DNA from: Spongiibacteraceae bacterium
GTDB lineage: Bacteria; Pseudomonadota; Gammaproteobacteria; Pseudomonadales; Dasaniaceae
NCBI GenBank assembly: GCA_028280715.1
Contig: JANQLG010000040.1
Location: 25,566-89,565 of the forward strand
DNA: 64,000 nt
Direction: 5' to 3'
Below are positions 45,625 through 54,500 of the stretch, piece by piece (position 1 is the stretch's first letter; the number at the start of each line of letters is the position of its first letter). Below the pieces are notes generated by a model. It did no database searches, was not told the origin of the DNA, and was given only the letters and a program-made list of their open reading frames with translations. The translations under genes and the position numbers were made by a program.

Positions 45625-45769
45625 GAAAAGAGTGGATAAAATTTAGTACTGAGTAGAGAGCTCGTTGGTGATTTTTGTTTCGGTGGTTCTATATATAAAT
45701 ATAAAAGCCAATTTACGTGGGTGCCATAAACAAAACTGGATTACGGAACGCTTAATAACGCCGAGAAAT

Positions 45770-46213
45770 TTATCCCAGCAGATTCAGCCATTCTCTGATA
45801 ACCATTATTACCAACACAAGACCAGAAGTGGCAAATATGGCAAACCGCAATAGCACAATGTTAACGGTGTTTTGAATCAAGGAATGAGCGATTCTCAGAA
45901 CCACATAAGTCCATGCCAATATGATCTGTATGCTATCGACATGGCCGATGATAGCTAGATAAAAGCACATAGCATAAAAAATTGTTGGGTGTTCCATCAG
46001 GTGGTTGTAATTATCTGCTACCGCTTCAATGTTGACGGGAAGCTTTCCTTTTATGGTGCCGGCAATTTTTATACTTTGAAGGTCGATTTTTGCGTTATTA
46101 ATCGCAGGAATACGTGTCAGGTATAACCAGAAAAACATCACACAGGTCCAGCTGATTAACGCTAAAACGGGGAGCAATATTTCAGCGCTGTTTGTAGTCA
46201 ATAGTGTGCTCAT
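45770..46213 (-). CDS. MAPEG-family membrane protein
   Basis: A 147-residue membrane protein with four hydrophobic segments. The signature NYNHLMEHPTIFYAMCFYLAI and WTYVVLRIAHSLIQNT match the MAPEG family (membrane-associated eicosanoid/glutathione metabolism proteins), whose Glu, Asn, Arg and His residues bind glutathione in well-studied members. The bacterial function is unclear. It is alone on its strand. Confidence 0.87.
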   Translation of the reverse strand: MSTLLTTNSAEILLPVLALISWTCVMFFWLYLTRIPAINNAKIDLQSIKIAGTIKGKLPVNIEAVADNYNHLMEHPTIFYAMCFYLAIIGHVDSIQIILAWTYVVLRIAHSLIQNTVNIVLLRFAIFATSGLVLVIMVIREWLNLLG

Positions 46214-46409
46214 TGAACTGATATCCTATTAGTGTAATCAGATTATTATGACCATTGACAAAAAAATTGTCGAAAACAACGCTGTTATTACTACTTCAAT
46301 GGCCAGAGTTGGTTAATATATTCGGGTTTATGATAATAGCCAAGAAAAAAGAATAAGATTATTTTGTATTCCCTGTTGCCAGCTGAAAACACTGAGCTAA
46401 GCTTTAAAT

Positions 46410-47417
46410 ATGAAGGTTATAACGGTTGATAGGCTCAGAGAATTAATCAAACGCTATGGTCTGGCTAATTTTTTTCAGACTGTCATGGATGATCTTGATA
46501 AAACCTTCTTGCAATGGAATCAATTCGAAAAAACATCTCGGCATGCTACCCATTTTCCCCATGGTGTTATTGAATTGATGCCGTGTTCTGACAATCAATT
46601 CTATAGTTTCAAATACGTTAATGGACATCCCGAAAACCCTGAACAGGGCAAGTTAACGGTAGTTGCCGTTGGTATGTTAGCTGAAGTTTCCAGCGGTTAC
46701 CCTCTGTTATTGTCAGAAATGACATTGCTGACAGCGATTCGAACTGCGGCGGTGTCGGCATTGGGTGCTAAGTATCTTGCTAGAAAAGATAGTGCCAACC
46801 TTGGCCTGATCGGTACCGGTGCACAGGCGGAATTTATTGTCCATGCCATGATGCAGCAGTTTTCTTTGAAGAAGGTTTATTATTACGATATCGATTGCGC
46901 TGCAATGAAAAAATTTTATAACAATATGGATGGTTTGCCGATTGAATTTATCGGCTGCGCTACACTTTCTGAAGTGGTTGCTCATGCTGATATTTTAGTT
47001 ACCGCAACTGCAGATAAAAATAAAACGGTATTGGTTAATACCTCTATGCTACATAAAGGTATGCATATACATGCCATGGGAGGCGATTGCCCAGGTAAAA
47101 CAGAGTTTGATGCCAATGTCTTGTCTCACGTTAAATTGGTTGTTGAATATTTACCACAAAGCCTTATTGAAGGAGAAGTACAGCAAGGCGATGCTTCACT
47201 GGTAGACGCCGAGTTATGGGAGGTAGTTGCAGGCTTAAAATCCCCAAGAACTAATGAAGATGATGTCACATTTTTTGATGCGGTAGGTTTCGCGCTGGAA
47301 GATTTTTCTATACTAAAAACCTTGTACAGTCTTAGTAATGATATGAATATAGGCGAAGAAATATCGTTTGTCCCTGATCTTAAAAATCCTAAGGATCTCT
47401 ATTCACTACTTCGTTAA
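46410..47417 (+). CDS. Ornithine cyclodeaminase family protein
   Basis: A 335-residue member of the ornithine cyclodeaminase/mu-crystallin family. The Rossmann motif LGLIGTGAQAEFIVHAM is near residue 131; substrate-region EMTLLTAIRTAA lies before it, and HAMGGDCPGKTE near residue 227 holds the catalytic Asp of true ornithine cyclodeaminases. It would convert ornithine to proline and ammonia. It converges on and overlaps (4 bases) an arginase gene, whose product is ornithine, which supports the substrate. Confidence 0.88.
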   Translation: MKVITVDRLRELIKRYGLANFFQTVMDDLDKTFLQWNQFEKTSRHATHFPHGVIELMPCSDNQFYSFKYVNGHPENPEQGKLTVVAVGMLAEVSSGYPLLLSEMTLLTAIRTAAVSALGAKYLARKDSANLGLIGTGAQAEFIVHAMMQQFSLKKVYYYDIDCAAMKKFYNNMDGLPIEFIGCATLSEVVAHADILVTATADKNKTVLVNTSMLHKGMHIHAMGGDCPGKTEFDANVLSHVKLVVEYLPQSLIEGEVQQGDASLVDAELWEVVAGLKSPRTNEDDVTFFDAVGFALEDFSILKTLYSLSNDMNIGEEISFVPDLKNPKDLYSLLR

Positions 47418-48319
47418 TAGCTTGAATCGTCAACAATGATTCTTACCAGTTCAAGAAACAATTTTAATGATTGCTGCCGATGATCTTTAGCGGGGTTGTA
47501 CTCAGAAAATTCGAAGCCGATGGTCTGCTGGTTTTTTTTCAGTAGGCTGATTATCAGCGCTAGTTGTTCAAAGCTAATTCCATTGGGAGCTGCTGCACTA
47601 ACAGCAGGAAATTGATTGGGATTTAAGATATCCAGATCAATACTAACACCGAGGTATTGACAGTGTTGTAGTGTTGATAATGTGTTTTCAAGATGGTCTT
47701 CAATCTGTTTGGTGTTGGTTAATTGATGATTGAAAATAATGTTGGCACCACGTTGTTGCAGAAAATACTTTTCTTCCGGTTCGTAACTGCGAGCACCGAT
47801 GATAAACAAATTATCTGGTTGAATATGTTGTTTTCCCGGGTAGAGCCTGGCGAGTTGTGGGTCTCCGGTTTTTAACAACGCTTGCACTGGCATGCCGTGA
47901 AGATTACCACTGTGAGATGTTTGAAAATTGTGTGCATCGAGATGTGCATCCAGCCAGATCAACCCAAAATTTTCCGTACCTACTTGATCGATAATAGCCG
48001 GCCAGCTGCCGATGGCGCAGCTATGGTCGCCACCAAATAATAAGAATTGTTTGTAATGTTTGAAGCAATGTTTAACCGCTGAGTAGGTCGATTGAATTAA
48101 AGCACTGTGATTTAAATGCGCAGTCTGGTGAACTGTGGGTAACCATTTAACGCTTGTCGAAAGGTCACTATTTTGAATTGCCTTTTTAATATGAAGTGGC
48201 CCTTTAGTGCAGTTAGACTGCAACAGACCGAAATTGGACGCGATAGTAATACCTGCTATTGAAGCTGCCATAGTTGTCCGTAATATTTTTGCCTCTTGTT
48301 TAGTATAGTAATTAGACAT
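47414..48319 (-). CDS. Arginase / agmatinase family ureohydrolase
   Basis: A 301-residue ureohydrolase. Manganese ligands are visible in LLFGGDHSCAIGSW, LIWLDAHLDAHN and VSIDLDILNPNQFP, and SGNLHGMPVQALL is a typical arginase segment. Length and the HxM(P) segment favour arginase over agmatinase. With the neighbouring ornithine cyclodeaminase it would form an arginine-to-proline route with release of urea. The two genes point at each other. Confidence 0.9.
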   Translation of the reverse strand: MSNYYTKQEAKILRTTMAASIAGITIASNFGLLQSNCTKGPLHIKKAIQNSDLSTSVKWLPTVHQTAHLNHSALIQSTYSAVKHCFKHYKQFLLFGGDHSCAIGSWPAIIDQVGTENFGLIWLDAHLDAHNFQTSHSGNLHGMPVQALLKTGDPQLARLYPGKQHIQPDNLFIIGARSYEPEEKYFLQQRGANIIFNHQLTNTKQIEDHLENTLSTLQHCQYLGVSIDLDILNPNQFPAVSAAAPNGISFEQLALIISLLKKNQQTIGFEFSEYNPAKDHRQQSLKLFLELVRIIVDDSSY

Positions 48320-48378
48320 CAGTCAGAGGTGTTTCTGGCGGAAAATTTTTTTGTTGCGCTCATTGATATATTAGATGA

Positions 48379-48398
48379 TACTGTTTAAATATACAGTA
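48379..48398 (+). promoter_or_regulatory. LexA-type SOS box
   Basis: A perfect 20-base palindromic-ended site with CTGT, 8 A/T-only bases and ACAG, flanked by TA on both sides, matches the gammaproteobacterial LexA consensus. It lies 93 bases upstream of the gene at 48491 and 60 bases upstream of the divergent arginase start. Confidence 0.75.
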
Positions 48399-48490
48399 TC
48401 GTTGTGTGGGCTGAAAGCGATTTGAGTGATTTAGCTATTACATAGACTATCTGTTGTGTTGGGTAAGTAATAATAAATTTAAGGATAACA

Positions 48491-48883
48491 ATGATGAATC
48501 AAATGATTAGAACGTCAGGAGAGGTGCTTTTATACACTTATCCCACACCTGCAACAAATGAAATGCAAATTAGGGAACCGGAGTCTGAGTATTCTGATAC
48601 TAAATCTGATGCGGAGGATGCGTTTAATCGGCAGGATATGATAGAAAAAATGACTCAGCTAAGTGATCAAGTTAATGATCTTCACGCCCTTAACAGTTAT
48701 TTCTATATCACTACAGAAATGCTATTAAAAAATGCGGATCTGTTAACTAAAGATGCTTTGTATGGGTTTTGGCTCAATGTCTGTTGGTTGCATCAGCAGA
48801 ATGATGAGATGAAACGCTTGGCCAATGATATACATAGTGCTATCTGTGATGCAGAGGAAAAAGATGATTCAGCAACACTTTAG
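48491..48883 (+). CDS. Uncharacterised 130-residue protein behind a LexA box
   Basis: An acidic soluble protein of 130 residues without a recognised domain. The N-terminal 50 residues look disordered (Pro, Glu, Ser, Asp rich); residues 55-120 are helical, with MTQLSDQVNDLHALNSYF and TKDALYGFWLNVCWLHQQNDEM. AAGGATAACA precedes the ATG. The upstream LexA-type site suggests DNA-damage control. A decayed partial copy lies at 59928-60023. The role is unknown; a cell-cycle or DNA-repair accessory function is only a guess from the box. Confidence 0.75.
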   Translation: MMNQMIRTSGEVLLYTYPTPATNEMQIREPESEYSDTKSDAEDAFNRQDMIEKMTQLSDQVNDLHALNSYFYITTEMLLKNADLLTKDALYGFWLNVCWLHQQNDEMKRLANDIHSAICDAEEKDDSATL

Positions 48884-49159
48884 CTGAATGCTGTCAGCGC
48901 CAAACAAAACTTTCTGCAAAAGACTAGCCCTTTTATAAATAGCATGGCTAGATGCATGGGTGCATAGTTGTTGATTGCACGGAGAGTTGACAGCCTGGAG
49001 TGCTATAGCTGTGCGTTAATATTGAGGCTGTCTGTTAATCGCGTTTATTCAATAGTGTTTGATCCTGCTACCCAGCGATTAAATTTGTGTTAGTTGCTGT
49101 GTTAATTGTATGGCTACCCCTGAAACTGGTTTGTCAGTACAGCTGTGCTTTTTTTCGAC

Positions 49160-49187
49160 AAAATGATATGATACATCATATCATTTT
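49160..49187 (+). promoter_or_regulatory. Perfect 13-bp inverted repeat before the hmu-like operon
   Basis: AAAATGATATGAT and its exact complement are separated by two bases, 25 bases before the receptor start codon. It has the size and A/T character of a repressor operator and partly resembles a Fur box (ATGAT..ATCAT core, but with a two-base centre). The remainder of the 328-base gap to the previous gene shows nothing else that I can support. Confidence 0.6.
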
Positions 49188-49211
49188 AATATTTTGACTG
49201 GGGGGAATAGT

Positions 49212-51497
49212 ATGATTATTTTCAAGAACCGCTCACAGAATGCGGACCGTATAAAAAAACGTTGGATCTCGACAGCGGTTGCTGTGGCAAACCTCCAGAT
49301 ACTCTCGGCAGTGGCAGAAGAACAGTTGGCACTGAATTCAATCGAAGAAGTGCATGTCACAACCCATCGTATTGAAAAAACACTCAATGAGATTCCTGCC
49401 TCGGTTAGTGTGATTGACAGCGAGATGTTGAAAACACTGCAGTCATACAATTTGTCGGATATGTTTCGCTATGAGCCCAGCATCAGTGTTGAAAAGACCG
49501 GCAGTCGCTTTGGCGATGCCAGTATTAATATCCGGGGCATTGGCGGAAACCGGGTGCTGATTTTACAAGATGGAGTGCGCATGCCATCGGGCTTTGGTTC
49601 TGCCGGTACAGATCAGGGACGAGGTAGTCTTAACCCGCTAAGCCTTGAGCGGATAGAAATATTGAAAGGCCCCGCTTCAGCGATCTATGGCAGTGATGCT
49701 ATTGGCGGTGTGGTGTTGTTCCAAACGATCAATCCTCAGCAGTTGGTCTCGGCAAACGAGGGCGAAGCTTACAGCGAAATCTCTACCGGTTATGCCAGCG
49801 ATGAAGAGCGCTCTCATATCAGTTGGCTGGGTGCCAGCAAGCTGGGTGCGGGTTACGGACTGCTGCAAATAGATCATCAGGATTTTTCTGAGTTGGATAT
49901 TAATAGTGACTTCGATCCCAACCCCAAAGATGGTGAGCAACGTTCACTGTTAGCAAAATGGACGGTTAATACCAGCGACAAACAACATTGGGACATTATT
50001 GCCGACTATTGGGAGCAGGAAGTTTCCAATGACTTATTGACTAATCTCGGTCCGGTGTCGGGCCCACCAGGTCAGGCAGTCACTGACAGTACTGCTGAGG
50101 ATGAGTCCGAACGCTGGCGTATCGGTGTGCATCACACCGCTGAAGACCTATTCGGCTTGGACGTCCTTCACTGGCAGTTGGATTATCAAGAGTCTGAATT
50201 CCATCAGCTAGAACAGGAGCTGCAAGAAAACCCTGGCAGTGCGATACCGCCGATACCTGCAAGTGCGGTACTGGATGAGGAAATCGAATCCTTCGATCAG
50301 GAACAGTGGACCTTTTCTATTAACGGTCAGTTTTCGGCTGCTGGACATACAGTGGTGTCAGGTTTGGATCTTATCTTGAAAGAATTCAGTCGACCTGTTG
50401 ATCGGTCATTTTATAACTTGGTTACATCGACGGTGAGTAAAACCAGTGCAGGTGTAACTTATCCCGGAAAAACCTTCCCCGATACGGATACAGAACAGTT
50501 GGGGGTTTATATTCAGGACGACTGGGAGATCAATGATCGTTTACATGTCTTAGCAGGTCTTCGCTACGACTACTTTAACAGCGATCCTAACCCAGATGCG
50601 GCTTACAATAACTTCAACCTATCGGGTACTCCTGTTGAATCGCGTTCAGATGACCAGTGGTCACCGCATCTAGGCGTTACCTATGCATTATCAGACCATC
50701 AGCAGGTTTACATTAACTATCAAACAGGTTTTAGAGCGCCACCGGTCGATGATCAGTTTATCAGTCGTGCTATTTTGATTCCGGTACCAGGCGTTCCCCA
50801 TGAAGTTGTACCCAATAGTGATCTTGGGCCCGAGACCAGTGAAGGATTTGAGTTGGGATGGCGTTGGAATAGTGCGGTATTTGCTGCCAACTTGGCTTAT
50901 TACGAAACCACTTACGAAGATTTTATTGATTCGAAAACCATAGGCTTTCGCGATGCTCCACCATTGTATGTTGGCCCCACATCGATACGACAAATTCAAT
51001 ACCAAAACGTCGATGAGGTGAAGATTGATGGTGTTGAATTTATGTCGACGCTGTATCTCAGTAATCTATTTGATTGGTCGTGGCAGGCAAGTTTTCACGC
51101 TGGTTTTAATGTAATTGATGGCGAAAACGAAACTACCGGGCAAGGGCTCAACAGTGTTGGACCCGATACCGTCGTGTTAGGTGTCAATGTGCAAAACCCT
51201 CAAGGAAATTTGGGATTCGGCTGGAATTTACGTGCGGCTAAGCAAGCAGATGACGCAGAGCCTTTGTCTTTCCGTGGCCAGCTGTTAGAGGCCTATGAGC
51301 CACCGGGCTATGGCGTGAACGATATGAATGTGTTTTGGAAGCCAACCAAACAATTGCGCATTGATGCCGCTGTTTATAACCTCTTTGATAAAAAATACTG
51401 GGGTGCCAATTCCAAAGGTAGCAATGCAGCTGGTGAGCTGGATGCAGAAGTAGAGCCTGGAAGAAATTTCTCTATCAATATTTCATACCTGTTTTAG
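49212..51497 (+). CDS. hmuR: TonB-dependent heme-type outer-membrane receptor (HmuR-like)
   Basis: A 761-residue receptor. After a long basic signal region (about residues 1-37) come a TonB-box region (EVHVTTHRIEKTL), a plug with INIRGIGGNRVLILQDGVR and LERIEILKGPASAIYGSDAIGGVV, and a barrel ending with a C-terminal aromatic residue (ISYLF). Heme-receptor motifs are visible: FRAP near residue 507 and a PNSDLGPETSEGFELG version of the NPNL motif, with a histidine between them. It is the first gene of a run with the gene order of hmuRSTUV. ATG 49212 has GGGGGG upstream. No HmuY hemophore gene is present. Confidence 0.88.
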   Translation: MIIFKNRSQNADRIKKRWISTAVAVANLQILSAVAEEQLALNSIEEVHVTTHRIEKTLNEIPASVSVIDSEMLKTLQSYNLSDMFRYEPSISVEKTGSRFGDASINIRGIGGNRVLILQDGVRMPSGFGSAGTDQGRGSLNPLSLERIEILKGPASAIYGSDAIGGVVLFQTINPQQLVSANEGEAYSEISTGYASDEERSHISWLGASKLGAGYGLLQIDHQDFSELDINSDFDPNPKDGEQRSLLAKWTVNTSDKQHWDIIADYWEQEVSNDLLTNLGPVSGPPGQAVTDSTAEDESERWRIGVHHTAEDLFGLDVLHWQLDYQESEFHQLEQELQENPGSAIPPIPASAVLDEEIESFDQEQWTFSINGQFSAAGHTVVSGLDLILKEFSRPVDRSFYNLVTSTVSKTSAGVTYPGKTFPDTDTEQLGVYIQDDWEINDRLHVLAGLRYDYFNSDPNPDAAYNNFNLSGTPVESRSDDQWSPHLGVTYALSDHQQVYINYQTGFRAPPVDDQFISRAILIPVPGVPHEVVPNSDLGPETSEGFELGWRWNSAVFAANLAYYETTYEDFIDSKTIGFRDAPPLYVGPTSIRQIQYQNVDEVKIDGVEFMSTLYLSNLFDWSWQASFHAGFNVIDGENETTGQGLNSVGPDTVVLGVNVQNPQGNLGFGWNLRAAKQADDAEPLSFRGQLLEAYEPPGYGVNDMNVFWKPTKQLRIDAAVYNLFDKKYWGANSKGSNAAGELDAEVEPGRNFSINISYLF

Positions 51498-51562
51498 TGG
51501 GTTAATTTTCAGCGGGCACTCATGACGGTGCCTGCTGTTTTTTATTAGTGACATCTTCCATC

Positions 51563-54500
51563 ATGAAAATCCTATCGTTTTTGCAGTTTCCATTTTTTAT
51601 TCTTCAGCGCCCAATCAAAAAAATATTGGTTGTAGCGATATCTGTTGCCGCCATATTTGCTGCTGCATTAGTGTTGTATTTTAACTATGTATCACCTACT
51701 AAGGTGGCGCTGGTGAATTATCGGGATTTTCAGGCAGCAAAGTTTATTCATGCAGAAAATGTTGGCTGGGTAACCGTCGATCAATTTAATGATTCTGATT
51801 ATTCCACACTTAAGAATTATGATTTCGTACTGATTTTTGGACGAGGTTTAAGACTGAATGATCAACAGCTTGAACAATTAAAAGTGGCATCAGAGCGCAG
51901 CTATGTGTTGGTGGATAGCGCTATGAATCCGGCGCATGCGATAAATAGTTTCCCCAAGGAGCATCGTCAGTCGGTTTCGAGCTATTTAGATAACTCAGGT
52001 TCGAAGAACTACACCAACTTGCTGCGCTACTTCAGGGCAAATATTGATAACAAGCGGTTTAATGTTGTTGCGCCTGAGGCGGCTTTCGAAGTGGCGGACA
52101 ATGCACTGTTTCATAAAGACCCTGAAGCAATATTTTCCGAGTTAAATCGCTATCAGGCCTATTATGAAACACTGCCAAGTTATAACAAAGATGGCCAAAA
52201 AATTGCGCTGATTACTTCAGTGCCCGGGCCATTCAATGCTAATCGTGATCATGTTGATCAACTGATCACTCGGCTGGAACAGCAGGGATATCGTGTTTAT
52301 CCCATCGCCAGTGCCACGAGGCGTTTGGATTTCATGAAAGCGATTCAACCGGATGCCGTAATAATGATGCCGCATGGTCGGCTCCATGTGGGTAATTCTC
52401 AAGAAGCCATCGCCTGGCTCAAACAACAAAATATACCGTTGCTGTCGCCGCTCTCTGTTTTCGAGGAATATACTGATTGGCTCACCGATTTGCAGGGTTA
52501 TAGTGGCGCGTTGCTTAGCATGAATGTTGTATTGCCTGAGCTGGATGGTGCAGTATCGCCCTATGTGATCAATGCACAATTTAGTGATGAAACAGGGTTG
52601 TCAGTATTTAAAATCATTCCAAATAGATTAGAGCGATTTATCACATTGCTGGATGATTTTCTGGCGCTGAAAAGCAAACCCGTTGCGCAAAAAAAAGTGG
52701 CGATTGTGTATTTTAGAGGCCCCGGAAAAAATGCCCTAGTGGCTGGCAATATGGAAGTGGCGCCGAGTTTATTTCACACATTGCAAACACTAAAAGCGCA
52801 AGGCTATGACGTTTCAGGGTTGCCTGATAACTTTGTCGATTTTAAAGCTGAATTAGATCGACAGGGCGTAGTGATGACCCCCATTGCTCAGGGGCAAAAC
52901 GAGCAATTTTTACAGCAGGGCAATCCGGCTTTTATTGATGCCGATAGTTATCGCAGTTGGTGTAAAAGCCTTGAGCAAAATCGCTGTGAAAAAGTTGAGT
53001 CAATATATGGTGAAGCGCCGGGTAATTTTCTGATCAATGAAAAAGGTATTGCTGTTGCCAGATTGCAATATGGGAATGTCGTTGTGCTGCCACAACCCTT
53101 GCCCGGTTTGGGGGATGACACCTTTAAGCTTGTGCATGGCACAGATAAAGCGCCACCGCATACCTACTTGGCGGCCTATCATTGGTTGCGCGATATTTTT
53201 AAAGCCGATGCGGTGATGCATTATGGCACCCATGGCAGTTTGGAGTTTACGCCTAAAAAACAAGTAGCTCTGTCAGAAGCCGATTGGGCGGATGCCTTGC
53301 TTGGCGGCATACCGCATTTTTATTTATATACCATGTCCAACGTGGGTGAAGCGATCATTGCCAAGCGTCGTAGTTACGCAACGATTATTAATCATCTAAC
53401 TCCTCCCTTTAATCGCGCTGGGTTGAGTAGTGAACTAAAACAATTACAGGATTTGCTACAGGAATACAGTCTTTCTGACGGGGCTGTGCGTGATGCAGTT
53501 CGTGAGCAGATTATTCAATCGGTGCAATCGCTGTCGCTGGATGAAGACTTGCAGCTCACCGAAGAAAATTTGATTACTCGTGACAATTGGGATGACGTGG
53601 TATTGCGCCCAGTTAGCTCGTGGCTGGAAACCATTGCTGCGGAAACCATTACCGATGGCTTGTATACCTTAGGCAAAACGTACACACCACAGCAGACTGC
53701 GCGCACATTGCAGTTAATGTTTTCAGAAACCTTGGCTTATCACTATCAGACTATTGCCAACCTTTCAGAGACAATGCAAGGCAACGCCTTACCTGATTCA
53801 CAATGGCGATCCGAATGGTTAGAGGAGAGGCTAAGCGGAATTTCCGTCGAACATATTTTACAACAAACATTGGGCGAAAATCGCTTGGCGGATATCAATA
53901 ACTGGGTGATGGCCAATCCATCAATGAGTGATATGGATATCGTTCGCGGTTTTATTGCGCTGGGCGAGAAAAAATCTTCGACGCAATCTAGAGGGTATGC
54001 TCAAGCGACTGAAGATGAATTGCAAAGCTTGGTTGTCGCTGTGTTGGCCGATGCTGAAGCAAAGTCCTTTGTGTTAAGTCTTAAGAATGAACAAACCTTC
54101 TCACATGTCTCCAGGGTGTTAGATCCTGAAGCGGTCAGCAAAGCCAAAGCCTTAGCGGTAGTGATACCCGCGATTAAAACGGCATTAACCCAATTGGAAA
54201 AACCGCCGGTTAAACAATTAGTACAAGCTATGCAAACAGAAGTGGTGAGGGAACAGGTAATTGGCTGGATAGAGAGTGATAGCTTTACTGACGATGTAAA
54301 ACAAGCCAGAGAAAACCAAATCGCACTCTTAACCAAAGCGGCTATCAAGGAGTTACCACTTATTCTCGACAAACTTGCGATGCAGGATTTTTCTTTGGTG
54401 TCGTGGCAACAGCAGAGGACCATACTTGAATCAATCAAAGCCTTTGATCAGCAATATTTACAACAGGATGCAGTTGCACAACAACTGGGCAGCGTACTAC

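Noticed and set aside
45665..45853. Plus-strand 62-codon frame between metY and the MAPEG gene
   Set aside because: It overlaps the end of the MAPEG gene, lacks a ribosome site and shows no family likeness.
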